Below are positions 13,501 to 39,233 of a stretch of DNA of 64,000 nucleotides, piece by piece (the first letter of the stretch is position 1; each line of letters starts with the position of its first letter). The position numbers and the translations under genes are program-made. The DNA comes from Nymphaea colorata (Eukaryota > Streptophyta > Magnoliopsida > Nymphaeales > Nymphaeaceae). The notes beneath the pieces are model-generated. The model did not search any database, was not told where the DNA came from, and saw only the letters and a list, made by a program, of their open reading frames with translations. The stretch covers positions 25,373,716 to 25,437,715 of the forward strand of contig NC_045144.1 of assembly GCF_008831285.2 (NCBI RefSeq), given 5' to 3'.

Positions 13501-13685
13501 CGTCCGACGAAAGATTTCCTCCGCGACGCGGCAAACCTAGCGGCACGGGCCTGGGCGCGCTCGAGCTGGTCGTCGTTCGAGCCGAGGGTGAGACCGGCCG
13601 CCGGTGGGGACTGCAGGAACCTTGCCGCCACCGGAGTCCTCTGCCTCGCCGCCGGCTTTTCCGGCGTCACGACCGCCGATGCCAT
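7518..13685 (-). CDS. CAP-H: condensin I complex kleisin subunit CAP-H
   Basis: Product: the kleisin subunit of condensin I, which bridges the SMC2/SMC4 heads and carries CAP-D2 and CAP-G for mitotic and meiotic chromosome compaction in the nucleus. Coding exons on the minus strand: 13685-13404, 13093-12995, 12869-12755, 11928-11852, 11782-11722, 11615-11418, 11331-11033, 10960-10813, 10692-10436, 10321-10291, 9691-9552, 8636-8526, 7736-7518. All have GT-AG borders and compatible phases, giving 678 aa, close to plant CAP-H. Hallmarks: an N-terminal block with KINQKNTWELSLIDHL then TNFQKASCTLEAGVKIYS (residues about 95-145), the mid block TVDPLYHQTSAQFDEGGARG, and the C-terminal winged-helix block ISPHLCFICLLHLANEH (about 633-649). 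The start is the first ATG in exon 1 (MASAVVTPEK). Exon 10 is only 31 nt, and its acceptor was chosen by phase, so it is the least certain. Cell-cycle control is expected from the family. Confidence 0.95.
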
Positions 13686-14062
13686 CTCCACAAGACGCAA
13701 GAAGGAGGGAAGAAGGAGAAGACGAAGGCGTTTTTCTGTTCGCTACTGTGTTTCCCGTTTCCCCCCTTTTCCCCACTTTTGAATGGGGATGGCGATAATT
13801 ACGGAAGTGGTCCCTCAATTTTCTTATAATTGTATGAACGTACGAACCGGTTCCGGTGTCCTTGTCAAACCGGAAGCAAATGATGACTCGGGTTTCGCAA
13901 TCCCGTGGAACGTCAAACACGGAAGCGTCTTCCCCAAGTTCGACTTAAATTCCGCTTCCCGGAGCCCTCTGCCGCGGAGTGCGGTTGCGTCAAACTCCTC
14001 CGTCGAGTCCTTCGCTCCGGCGAGTCCTCCGGCCTTCTTCCCCGATCCTCGCCCGCTGTTCA
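13686..14062. promoter_or_regulatory. divergent intergenic region between CAP-H and HAL3, with putative HAL3 5' UTR exon
   Basis: CAP-H reads left from 13685. A GC-rich block at about 13900-14062, ending CTGTTCAG before GTATTG, looks like a non-coding first exon of the rightward HAL3 transcript, followed by a 5' UTR intron of about 2.5 kb. The spacer between the two transcripts is then at most about 200 bp, suggesting a shared bidirectional promoter. The word TTTCCCGTTT at 13751-13760 contains AACGG on the CAP-H strand (the mitotic MSA core) and is one base from an E2F site; this is weak evidence. Confidence 0.45.
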
Positions 14063-15931
14063 GGTATTGTTCCCCAATCTCTTATTAGTGAATCGACTCC
14101 TCCGACCTGTTTTCTTCTTCATCTCAACGTCATTTAAGTGGAATGGTATTGGTTCTACCTTCTTTGCTCCACGTTCATTTGACAAATTTCACCACTTCCA
14201 CGCGACCCAGCAAGGGAGAGAGATGGGGACAGACACTGAGGCACGGAGAGTTCGCTCTCCGTCTCTTGGAATTTGGTGGACACTTTCCCTGACTAGAATT
14301 TGGTGGCGCGGGAGTTGTTGGGTATTAGTGGGGTGTCAATCGGGAAAGAAGAGGAATTCAGAGAGAGGCTCACAGCCCTACTGCTGATAATGGTAAAAAC
14401 AAGGGAAAATCTTTGCTCTCTATTGCTTATCCCTCTTGAAATCCAACCACCGCAACCCACTCTCTGTTGGCATGCGCAGAGACCTACCTCATGGTTGGCG
14501 TCCTCAACCGACTTACCTGTGTTCTTACTGTTCCACCTTCGATCTGGTAAGCTAGAAGCACAAGCAGATTATGTATCTTCTTTCTGCTTTTTCTGGTGGG
14601 TAGTCGACAAATTGAGTTGACCAACTGGATTTTTGGTCTCATATTACGCCTTGAGGATTGTTTTTCTCATTTTTCTTCTGGTGGGAGGCTGGAATCTCTG
14701 TCTTGGGCTGAGCAGCCAAATTTTTAGTTTTATATTCCCATTGATGATTCGTTTTCCTCATTTTTCTTTTCTGGGAAGTCTGAAATCCATGCTTTCTGGT
14801 CAGACAGTCGATAAAGTCAGTTGAAATCAACATTTACTCTCGTATTCGTGTTAATGATTTGTTTCTTTTTTTGCTTCTGAGGGAAATGGGAATGTTCCTT
14901 TCTGTTTTTCCTACCGACGGGGTTCATTTCGTGGTCCTTTGCATCAGTTCGTTGTGTGCTCTATTTTGTTCTAGGGATTTTTGCACAGGAATTTCCTTAT
15001 TGAGGTTTGTAGTTTGCACAGTCCCCTGGAAAGAAAGGAAAATTTTTGAAGTCACAGAGCCTAGAGAAATTAGGTTCTCATGTTATTCGACCGACACCAC
15101 CATGTAATTGGATAAAACTGCGAGAATATCCTATCTGAGCATTGCAGTCCGCTGTTGGGCACACTATACACTCATGATGCCCTTTGATTTATCTTCAAAC
15201 TTGGTTGATATACATTATGCTGTCTTGCTTGATTTCAGCATGTTATTGGGACATGTTTGCTAACTTGGGCTTGCAAGACTGACGTTTAGGACAGTAGCTA
15301 TAATCGGTATTGCAATGTCCACAGGTCTGGTTTGTCATGTATATGATCGATGTAATTCGATTCATACTCCTTGCAGTTAGTTTTCTTAATTTTACCAGTC
15401 GTTTTGTTCCTTTTCACCTACTACGTTTTTAAAATCATTTCGTTTATATTTTGACGCTAAAATTATACAATCCCATCTGCTGAGGCCTGAGGGTCTTCAT
15501 TTTAGTATAGAATATTTTAGTATTCAGTATTATAGTCCAGGCTCATATTCACAGTTTTGCTGTCCAGGACTGTTTGGCCTGCTTATATGCCAAACACGAC
15601 CACAATTGTCTGTGTAATTCATTCCTGAGTTCCTGGAATTTTTGTGCTGTTCCATCAAACAGAAGGAGATGGTTTCTGGAAAAAATGATTCCAGGCCATC
15701 AAAGACTATCCAAAAATGGAACCTGGGAAACATTACCCTTTTCCAACTTCAACTGGGATAATGTTCCTGGAAACATTATTCACTTCAGTCTTAATTTTGG
15801 TTCTTGTTGAATTGAGGGCGTGGTTTTGAGACCTTTGGAGTATAGATGTTAACAGAACAGAACTACTAAACTAACCTGAATTGAATTGGTGTTTGATATT
15901 GTTAATGCTCAAGCATTGTTCTTCTCAAATG

Positions 15932-15934
<3 letters not shown>

Positions 15935-15991
<57 letters not shown>
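15935..15991. repeat. (TA)n microsatellite
   Basis: An uninterrupted TA dinucleotide run of nearly 60 bp in the putative 5' UTR intron of HAL3, directly left of an inverted-repeat element at 16043-16291. Confidence 0.9.
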
Positions 15992-15994
<3 letters not shown>

Positions 15995-16042
15995 GAAAAC
16001 AGGTAGCTACCAGACCCTTATATACCATATTGGATGGAAATT

Positions 16043-16291
16043 GTATGAGTCATTGATTTTAAGGAGATTGGATTGTGGAGATTAAGTTGAAAAAAGAAAT
16101 AGTTACAGAACTGTATTTTCAAAAGACAGAACTACCCTTGAAAAGATGGCAAGGGATCTCGATTAAGGAAGCCGATTTCTTTCCTCCTATGAGAGGTATT
16201 TCTGTCTCTTGAAAATACACGTGTGTTGTATTTTTTTTCAACTTAATGTTCATCATCCGATCTCCTTAAAATCAACAGCTCATATGATTCC
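16043..16291. mobile_element. inverted-repeat MITE-like element in the HAL3 5' intron
   Basis: Left arm 16043-16138 and right arm 16195-16291 are imperfect inverted copies: GATTTTAAGGAGATTGGAT matches the complement of ATCCGATCTCCTTAAAATC, ATTAAGTTGAAAAAA matches TTTTTTCAACTTAAT, and TGTATTTTCAAAAGACAG matches CTGTCTCTTGAAAATACA. The loop is about 55 bp. No coding sequence. The outer borders run into TA and GT microsatellites, so target duplications cannot be read. Confidence 0.7.
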
Positions 16292-16626
16292 TATCTCTGT
16301 GTGTGTGTGTGTACATGTATCCCAAATGTTATCATACACAAGCTTCTAATAAAAAAGGCTACTTATGGCTTGCAGAACCCTTTGTTTTAGAAGCTTTGTT
16401 GGCATTATAGTATGTTACATCTTCTCTGCAGTTTATATCTCAGTTTACATGAAAATTTGATCAATGTCTTTCTATTTGTCATTAAGTATGTGAGGTCTAC
16501 AAAGTTTACCTTTTCTGGTTCTTGGTTTTCCTCTATAAAAATATTAATATGGCTTGTCCTTTTTGAGTGCAGAATATAATTATGTGAAGCTAGTGGAAGT
16601 GTAGCTGCAACAAGTATCATCCTTGA

Positions 16627-17347
16627 ATGCAAGTTGACATGGGCTCAGAAAGACCTCGTATTCTCTTGGCCGCAAGTGGAAGTGTCGCTGCAATAAAGTT
16701 TGGAGCTTTGTGTCACAGTTTTTCTGAATGGGCAGAAGTCAAAGCAGTAGTGACCAAGTCTTCCTTGCACTTCATTGATAAAGCATCGGTTCCAAGTGGT
16801 ATAAGTCTTTACACGGATGAAGATGAATGGACTAGTTGGAAGAAAATTGGAGATAATGTACTTCATATTGAACTCCGCAAGTGGGCCGATGCTATGGTTG
16901 TTGCTCCATTATCAGCAAATAGTCTTGCAAAGGTAAGCTGCTCAAGTAATTTGGTCATTTTTTCTTAATTTTGTTTATTTTTCTAATATGTTTTCCCTTT
17001 ATGTACGTCTTTTTTTGTAGAATGGGTTTAATTTCTCTTATTTTCACCTTTAGATGGCAGGAGGTTTGTGTGACAACTTGTTGACATGCATTATCCGAGC
17101 CTGGGACTTTAGCAAGCCACTCTTTGTTGCTCCTGCTATGAACACCTTCATGTGGAATAGCCCTTTCACTCAGAAGCATCTAGATTTGGTAGGTGAATTA
17201 GGTGTTTCCGTCATTCCTCCTATCACAAAGAAGCTGGCTTGTGGAGACTATGGCAATGGTGCGATGGCTGAACCTCACTTGATTGATTCAACTGTAAGAA
17301 TGTACATTGCAAATTCGCATGACCAGTCAACCAACACAAATTGCTGA
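16627..17347 (+). CDS. HAL3: phosphopantothenoylcysteine decarboxylase (HAL3-type flavoprotein)
   Basis: Decarboxylates 4'-phosphopantothenoylcysteine to 4'-phosphopantetheine in coenzyme A synthesis, using FMN; plant HAL3 proteins are also linked to salt tolerance. Coding exons 16627-16932 and 17054-17347 join in phase at SLAK/MAGG, giving 199 aa from the first ATG or 195 aa from a second ATG at 16639 in better initiation context; Arabidopsis HAL3a is about 209 aa. Visible motifs: the flavin-binding start ILLAASGSVAAIKF, the active-site histidine in LHIELRKWAD (about residue 80), the substrate clamp PAMNTFMW, and the flexible flap cysteine in LACGDYGNGAM. An AG at 16572 or 16625-16626 could be the acceptor of the 5' UTR intron; if the latter is used, only the 16639 start remains. 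The protein has no targeting peptide and is probably cytosolic. Confidence 0.94.
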
Positions 17348-18917
17348 AAATGTATTGTTTATGTATCTGCTTGACGACGAAGTAGTTATTTTTTGTTACA
17401 TCGGTTTATTTGGTAGACATAATTTGCCTTGTATTTCAAAAACATTATTCTGTCTGTATGTACCATTAATTTTTTTAAAAGGCTAAAATTTGAGCATGTC
17501 CGAAATTGTTTACTACTTTCACGTGATGATGAGTGCACTTACTCAAGTATCTTACTCTACCCCTTGTTAAGGTAATTTAGAGCCTTAGACACAAGGAACC
17601 AAACTATTAAATGCTTACATGCAGGTTTGCGTCTTGCATGTCAATTTTAATGCCATACAGATCGTTGGCACTTGATCTAGCTGTGATAAAACAGTCTTAT
17701 TTACTAAGGTATTATGCTTTGAGCCACACTTTTAAGTTTTAAGGATGTCACTGTGGGAAGTACAAGTTGAATCATGCATGGCATTCAGTTGGGCTACTTT
17801 TGGTTGCCTCAAATCTTAGATCGAATGTAATTTCAGGCCGTCAAATCTTAGATTCACTGTGGTTTTTATGACCTCATCTGAGGAGGGTCAGTTTACATGC
17901 TACCGTCCCATGAATCCATCCCCAAAATATGGGGCAAATCTCTCTCTCTCTCTCTCCCCCCTCCCCCCAAAGGGCATTAGTTTTACTGGTCGAACATGAG
18001 GCACATAAATAGCGGGTTTCTTTTGTGGGTACTATTTTTCGAAAGTGATCTTAGTTGTGGGAAATATCTAATTTAAAGCACTATTGGCTACATGGATTGC
18101 TGAAGGAAAAATTGAAGGATGTCAAGCATGAACCAGTGATGGCCTAAAGAAGAAGGGAGCTCGTCTTTTTCTAGGTCAGATTCTCAAAAACTTGTTTAAT
18201 CCAATTATTTTCATAGTTAAAAAGGTACGAGTCTTTGAAGCTCACAACAGCAACAATTCATGGATAAGCATAAACTATTTAGAAATTTAAAAATGAAAAA
18301 GTTCAAAGTCTTGATCAGTCTTTTATGATCCACCAAAGGTGAGACTGTTGATTTTTAAAATCTTAAAGGTTCCGATCTCATCTCAAGTTTGTGAACCTTT
18401 TTCAACTGTTTTTCATGTTAAAAGCAAAGACATAGATAGTTTTGAACTTATAGATTCTTAAAGAGTCCCTGCCCATGTATCATATCACAAGAACTTTGCA
18501 GACTTGCATCAATTTTCAAAAAAGTTGTCTCATATTTTGCAATGCACTCCAATCTGGTCCTTTCTTTTTAAGATTTATGTTTTGAAAACGTGGTTGGATG
18601 ACCCGAGGGGCATAGCTCAAATGGGTGGCCTTGGACGCATTACCTAGTGTCTTTCCAGCTCAACCTATGTGGGTCAAGTTGACCCACATGAAATCACATC
18701 GCTTGGTATACATCTTTGCATTTTGGGGGCAAAGGGAGAAATCTCACTCTCAGCTCTCGTTTGAGTGGTGGGATAACATTCCTGCTCATCTCAAAACATG
18801 GCTGGATAATGATCAAAACATGGCTGGATAATGACCATGGTTAGATACAGGGGTGGATGGACCACTTTACCACTCAATACGCTTAAGTTAAAGCTATGAG
18901 GCTTGAACCTTTGAGAT

Positions 18918-18993
<76 letters not shown>

Positions 18994-20101
18994 ATCTCAA
19001 AGATTCAAATGATAAACAAACAAGTATGTGAATTAATTTAGTAAGGAATTAAAAAACTGCATAAAACTTTTATGACTTGGGCAACCATTAAACTTTATGG
19101 CATAGACAACCATGTTACGTTAATGAAAAAACATCACCCTAACAATATTTACAAAAGGCTTTTTCATTTTAATAATAACAATGAAAATGAGATGAACAGT
19201 TATCTGCCCAAAAAATTCGTCGTTGGGTGAAAAAAAAAACCCTTCCATTAGGTTATTTAAAAGAATGAGCCAAAGTGGTTTTCAAAAAGCTGATTTTTTT
19301 AGATACCTTGTTTGAAGGTGATCCAAACACCCTAAAAAGTGAAGTTTGGAAAGCAATACTCTGTTTTTCTTCTCAAATGTTGATTTGAAGGTGTGTCCAA
19401 GGGCACCCTTAATATTTTTACTTTTTAAGTGGCTCATTAGACATTAATAAGATAAATTGTAATTTAGTAAAGAATATTAATAAATAATTGCAGCTAAACT
19501 ATTTGTTTATCAAGTTAAATGAAGCTTACTTTAAGCCTTTTGGATGAAAAATGATCAGATGATTAATCTCACTATTCAAGTGGGAGCCGAGGATTAATCT
19601 TACTGTTGGAGTACTGTTGGAGTGAGAGCTAAAGCTTTCTCGCTACTCCTCACCCTTAGGATTAAGATCTAATGTAAGACTGATACAGCGATAGAGTCAA
19701 AAAAAAATTTCTTGGATACGGGCCAAAATATTATTTTTTAAAATTTATATATGGAATAAGTAAAATTTTTTAAAATTTACAAGTAATTTTTCTTTTTTTT
19801 TTAAATAAAGAGAAGCAAAGACCCATGCGAAACCTGCCACATATGCTCTCCAAAGACATCGTTTTAGATATTTGAAACGTTTTTTTTAAATTTAAAAAAA
19901 TGTTGTTCCGCTTTCTGTAATTATGAGAAAAAAATATGCCTCATAATGAAATTTTGCTTTTCAACCCGAAGTCATGAAGCCTTCATGGCCATGTAACCTG
20001 CTAAGGAAGCGCGGGAAGGGCGGTCATGTGAAGTTTTGAAATTTTAAAGGGTAAAAACGTCAAAAGTGCCAAGGGAATTATCACTCCCCAGTCCCTCACG
20101 A
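17348..20101. other. intergenic DNA between HAL3 and leucyl-tRNA synthetase
   Basis: No gene found. It includes the HAL3 3' flank, a short CT run at about 17940-17958, a duplicated 18-bp word (CATGGCTGGATAATGA at about 18800 and 18820), the TA palindrome annotated separately, and AT-rich DNA. GCGCGGGAA at 20009-20017, just upstream of the synthetase gene, resembles an E2F-type site but is unproven. Confidence 0.5.
18903..19008. repeat. 106-bp near-perfect palindrome around a (TA)n core
   Basis: The arms TTGAACCTTTGAGATGGTTT (left) and AAACCATCTCAAAGATTCAA (right) are inverted copies with one mismatch, and the whole interior is a TA run, itself self-complementary. The sequence could fold into a single cruciform or hairpin over its full length. 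Confidence 0.85.
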
Positions 20102-34655
<14,554 letters not shown>

Positions 34656-35171
34656 AAATGCTATACTAGATACCGTTTTTCTTTTTCTTTTTTTCCCCAT
34701 TTTTTTTCGGGGGCGATATTTTCTCGCTGTATGTACTAGATGAGTCATGTTTTGAGGAACTTCATGCAGCCAATTTTTGTAAAGATACTGCGAGAACAGC
34801 TTGCTTGACAACCAATAAAATGTATTTTGTCTTCTTTCCCCAGACTATCCACTTTGGCTATAAGATGCCATTCTTTGTTAAAATAAAACGATTTCGTGAA
34901 TATGCAAATCCTTTATTGGCCGAAGAAATCAAAAGTGTTTAGCTTCCAGAGTTCCAGCAAAACCATAGCGTAGAATAAAGGACAGGAGCAGTGATATATG
35001 AGGCAGAAGCAGGAAGCAGATATTCTAAAAAATATTACATTGGGACAACCAATGGGATTAAGGAGGCAGTCTGAAGTGAGAAAAAACTCAGTGGTTGTGG
35101 GCAACAGGTGTTGCCTCCCAGACTCCCAGTAACTCTGCGGCTAACTGTCCCAGAATGTGATGTACACAAAA

Positions 35172-35508
35172 GGTAGAGCTGTACAACGGCAGCTCGAGCT
35201 TGACTTGATAAGCCGATCACAGCTGAAGCTCAACTTGCTTAAGCTCGTTTATCAACTCCCCATTTGACCTAATCTCTTTCCTTCATGTTAAGTTCAAAAA
35301 TTGTTAAAAGAAAAAAAGAATGATAACCTAGATTAAACGAGCTTACTTGAATTTAATCAAGTTGAGTTCATGTAACTAGAACTCGCCTCATTTATAAGCT
35401 CAAGTTTTCTGTCAAGATCGAACTCGACTCGTTTAACAAAGGAGTTGAACTTGAGTCGAGCTTAACAAAACGAGTACGAGTTGGCTCGGCTCATATTGCA
35501 GTCCTATA
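35172..35508. mobile_element. hAT-like non-autonomous element rich in GAGCTCGA words
   Basis: The left end TAGAGCTGTACAACGGCAGC is partly mirrored by the right end GGCTCATATTGCAGTCCTA, whose complement begins TAGGACTGCAATATGAGCC. The interior is full of AGCTCGAGCTTGAC, AACTCGACTCG and GAGTCGAGC words, as in common plant hAT MITEs that begin TAGGGCTG. No clear 8-bp target duplication is visible, so the borders are approximate. Confidence 0.5.
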
Positions 35509-36257
35509 TGTAGGGATCCGTAGGATCAGATTTAGATCTGCTCAAATTCATCCAAGGTCAGAAATCGGGTCCAGGTATGTCGATGCTGAAATGACGGAAG
35601 ATTAGGCATCAGTTCCATCAGGTGTAGCACGATTAGCTATTGAGTTCTTGACTTCCTTTAACTTTAAACAGTTTCGAATTGTATCCAACTAGGTCGTGGA
35701 TTTAAATCTAAATTTTATGGGACTCACTAATTAAACAAACAGCAAATTTTGGCTCTATGGATTTCAGATCCACGTGAGTCAGACCTCAGATCCAAGAAGA
35801 TTTGAATCTGAGGTACATCTTACCCTTCCCCACCACCAGTATGAGGTTTTGTTACTTAACATGGACTTATTAAACGGCGGTACTACAATCTTCACCCTCT
35901 GTTGTTAGCGATGGCCTGTGCCAGTGAAGTATTCATTATGTACTCTAGTGTTAAGAAAATTGGAATCTTAATTGAATTGGCAAACTTCGACGATTCAGCT
36001 GAGTGAGTGAACCAAGAAAAATGCCGTTGTATTTATTTTTGTAAAAAGTAAATGATTTTTTTAATAAAATATTAAAAAATTTAAAAAGGATGTGTACGCC
36101 TTATCAGCTATCTAATGAATGATCTGATTCAAACCGTTGTTTATTACATTGGTAGGTGGAGATACCTCAAAGATACTAAAGGCCGTTTTCCTTTTTTTTT
36201 TCTGCTTGAAAGGTTTAAAGTTATTTCGGGACCTAGAAAAGGGAGCGAGATAAGATT

Positions 36258-36425
36258 AGTGGTGGAGCCAAGGGGGGCCTGACCCCATGTCACTTTTTGT
36301 TTTAAAAAATTTATTTGTAAATTTTAGGAAATTTTACTTGTCATATATAAAATTTTGAAAAATTATATTTAGGCCAGTGTCGAATTTTAAAACTGTAATT
36401 TGAGCCTCCTCATGAAAAATTTTTT
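36258..36425. repeat. AGTGGTGGAGCCA-edged repeat fragment
   Basis: Begins AGTGGTGGAGCCAAGGGGGG, followed by an A/T-rich body with repeated TTTTAAAATTT-like words, and ends near TGCCCTTGACC. The edge matches the widespread plant repeat terminus AGTGGCGGAGCCAGG; the body looks like a degraded terminal part of a transposon. Confidence 0.45.
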
Positions 36426-36907
36426 ACTCTGCCCTTGACCAAGGTTTAGCTCATGACATAACATACGAATTGCCCTTATTACCTTTTTAAGTAAAACAAT
36501 TTTTCGCTTTTATTATTGGAACCCTTTCTTTTATTTCCAAATAATTTTAAGTAGCACTAAGGAGAAACTACACAAGAAGGTAGACTGTTGTTTGACATTC
36601 GTCAACAGAAATGGGGCGTTGCATCAGAAAATTAGGAAGATAGAGTCGATATTTAAGATTATGATAAAAGAGTGGATGCTGATTGAAATTTCAAGAAAAC
36701 TGCCTACCTTTTCTCTGGAAGGACAAAAAGGATCAAAAGATTCAATAACTATGGATAATTCTGTAAATGTATAAGAACAACATGGGAGTTGAGATAAAGG
36801 AAAGAACGCCACACGCTGAGAGGAGCAGCGAGGGGCAGGCCACCGGTTTTAAGGTTCAGCGAAGAATTCAAAAATGGGTTTTATCTCATAGCCTCTTCCA
36901 ACTCGCC

Positions 36908-38187
36908 ATGGCAGCCAATGCTGCGACACTTGCTCAACAAGGATTTCCTTCTCTCCGTCACCTCTCACCACCAAAGCTTGGCCTCTTCACTGCTGCTTCT
37001 TCTTCCTTGAGCTTCTCCTCTGCTCACTCATCATCGCCCACTTCACTAAGTGGAGGTTTAAGGCAGGGCGTGGCCACCAGCGTCTCTTTCAATCCCACCG
37101 GAAACTTCGAGTTCTCAATTGATGATGACCAAGGTAAATTACGAAAACCCACCAGCATGCCCAATTTATGTTTCTCCGCTTTCTTCTTACTTTTGTTGTG
37201 TATCCAATTCACAAATTCTTGTCGAGGAAAGGCTTTTCTTGGTTTTCTTTTCTGTCTCATGAATTTATTATCACAATATTGCCTTCACAAAATTCTTTTC
37301 CTGTTGGTTTCCATCTTGATTGGACATATTGACTGAGTTATGACTCTGTGGTGCTTTCATGTGATCGGATTTGAAGACACCAGTAAGGCTCCACCACCAT
37401 TACCACCAACAGAGAGCAGGTTTGAAATAGTAATTGACAATGACATTATCAAGCGGCTTGATATCTCACCAGTCAATGAATTGATGGGAGTCGAAGATGC
37501 AACAGGTATATCTTCTGCATCAGCGTAATTCTTCTGCCGTCAGCGTAATTCCCTTTGTTTTTAACTACTAAAAACGGGTTGAGTTGCTGATTCTTCCTTC
37601 TGCTTTGCGGAATTGGCGGCCATCACAGAGAACAGCAGCATAGGAACTGAACCTAAAGACCTTTTAGAAAGAACAGTGGGATTCACCATAAACTATGAGA
37701 GAGAGGATCCACTGGATCCTCGTGAACTTTCGGAATTCGGTGATATTCGATTATGGTTTGTTCGACTTGATTCGGCATATCCATGGTTGCCTGTTGCATT
37801 GGACTGGAGAGCAGGGGAACTTGCTCGTTATGCAGCTATGCTTGTTCCTCATCAGGTAACAGCCATATTTGCGCCTTGATGTGGGCAAAGTTGTCTATGG
37901 CAAATCTGATTTGATTATGGGTATTCTTTTTTGTTGCGGAGATCTGATCTGGCTGCAGCAAAAGTCTAAAATTTTCACTAAAACAATTTTGGCAGATGAG
38001 TATGAGATTGGGTATTGTGTTCAATCCAGAGGCCTTGGAGTTGTTTGTGATGAAGAAAGTCTTCACAGTCTACAACTGGTTGAAGCACAACAATGTGCCC
38101 AAGCCCAGATTGAAGACCAGCGACATGGCAAGGATGCTTGGTTTTGGAATAGGAGATGAACTCTTTGACTTGATTGATAGCAAATAG
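36908..38187 (+). CDS. CRR6: CRR6, chloroplast NDH-complex assembly factor (NdhI maturation)
   Basis: CHLORORESPIRATORY REDUCTION 6 acts in the chloroplast stroma in assembly of subcomplex A of the NADH dehydrogenase-like complex and is needed for NdhI maturation. Exons 36908-37133, 37377-37505, 37629-37855 and 37996-38187 join in phase to 257 aa, close to the Arabidopsis protein. The first ~60 residues (MAANAATLAQQ onward) are rich in Ser/Ala and poor in acidic residues, as in a plastid transit peptide. The conserved CRR6 (DUF1817) core is visible: FEIVIDNDIIKRL, YPWLPVALDWRAGELARYAA, then FNPEALELFVMKKVF and MLGFGIGDELFDLID at the C terminus. The start is the first in-frame ATG followed by a transit-like sequence. 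Exon 4 begins at an AG before ATGAGTATGAG. Confidence 0.93.
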
Positions 38188-39233
38188 GAGCGGCGCTTGC
38201 AGAATTCGTCGTTGATCTCATGGCGGTTGGTGAAGAAAAGGCTGAAGAATGATCTACTTCAACACTTAAGCCACATTCTTGTGAGAGAATGAAGAAAAAT
38301 TTCTGGCAATTCATAATTTCTGTTCTCATTTCGCTGGTGGAAATACTTATCTGGTAATTTCTTTGGCTGAAATGCAATTGCATAGTGCACATTTTTTCCC
38401 GGAAATGATTAAAGGCTGATCTTAAGTTCGTCTAGGAATGGGTTTAGCAGTTAGCACAATTCGTGCTTTCATTGTAACGGTTAGCGAGCCATCTATACGC
38501 TCATTACTTGTCCGTAACTGAAAAGTCGCATAATTCTGCAAGCATTCAGATTGCCATGGTTATGTTTTTGTATTAAGAACTCTGATTATGAACAATAATT
38601 TACCCATAAAGGACATATTCATTGTTATCATAAGAATAGGCTTTCAATAATTGTTAAGTAACCTTATATCTTTAACTACATAATTCAATAATTGTTAAGT
38701 AACCTTACATCTTTAATTGGCCCAGCCTGGTTTGTGTTATAAGATGAACTCTACCAAAAGATGTTGCCGACATAATTATTCAGCGATAGGTGTTTCTTTT
38801 TTTTGGGTTTGAAAGTGGTCAGTTGTAACTTTGTCTGTCCTCACCAATAATGGTGCTCCAAGCAGATAATGAGGCCAAAAATCAAGGATTGATGCATATA
38901 ATGGTAGGGATGTCAATATATCCAATTTGGATCACATGTGTGACCGAACCGTTTCGAAAAAATCAGATGTGGAAAAAAAGTTTACTATCCAATTAAGAAA
39001 TCAGATCAGATTTGTATTTATTAAATGACATTCGATCGGATTTTAGATTTGAATATATATCTAGATATCCAATCGGATTTAGATTCCGATTGTATTTGGT
39101 TTTAAATAAACATCCTACCCAATGCTCTAACATTTTGAAAATTGGCGAGATTTAGTTCAAAATTTCAATTTGTATTCAGATATGATTTTTAACATCAAAT
39201 TCAGATTGTAAACTCGGATATCAAATTCAGATA
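38188..39233. other. CRR6 3' flank and AT-rich intergenic DNA
   Basis: No gene. A short direct repeat (CAATAATTGTTAAGTAACCTTA) lies at about 38645 and 38690. From about 38906 a sequence starting TAGGGATGTCAAT, then full of AGATATCCAATCGGATTTAGAT-like words, resembles the subterminal part of a hAT-type element; its right end was not found and it abuts the copia relic. Confidence 0.4.

Larger units (their letters stand above)
34656..36907. other. intergenic DNA between the synthetase gene and CRR6
   Basis: Contains the synthetase 3' flank, a hAT-like repeat (35172-35508), a second repeat (36258-36425) and otherwise AT-rich DNA. No gene is supported here: the frame running left from the CRR6 start (from 36767) has no conserved residues before MAANAATLAQQ. 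Confidence 0.5.

Noticed and set aside
13783-14088. 101-residue open frame right of CAP-H
   Set aside because: Overlaps the presumed UTR and promoter, Ser/Pro-rich by composition, no conserved motif.
18600-18680. tRNA- or SINE-like stretch (GGGGCATAGCTCAAATGGG resembles an A box)
   Set aside because: No B box, no acceptor-stem pairing and no A-rich tail.
35172-35508. 8-bp target duplication for the hAT-like element
   Set aside because: Flanks ACAAAAGG and TATGTAGG agree at too few positions to count as a duplication.
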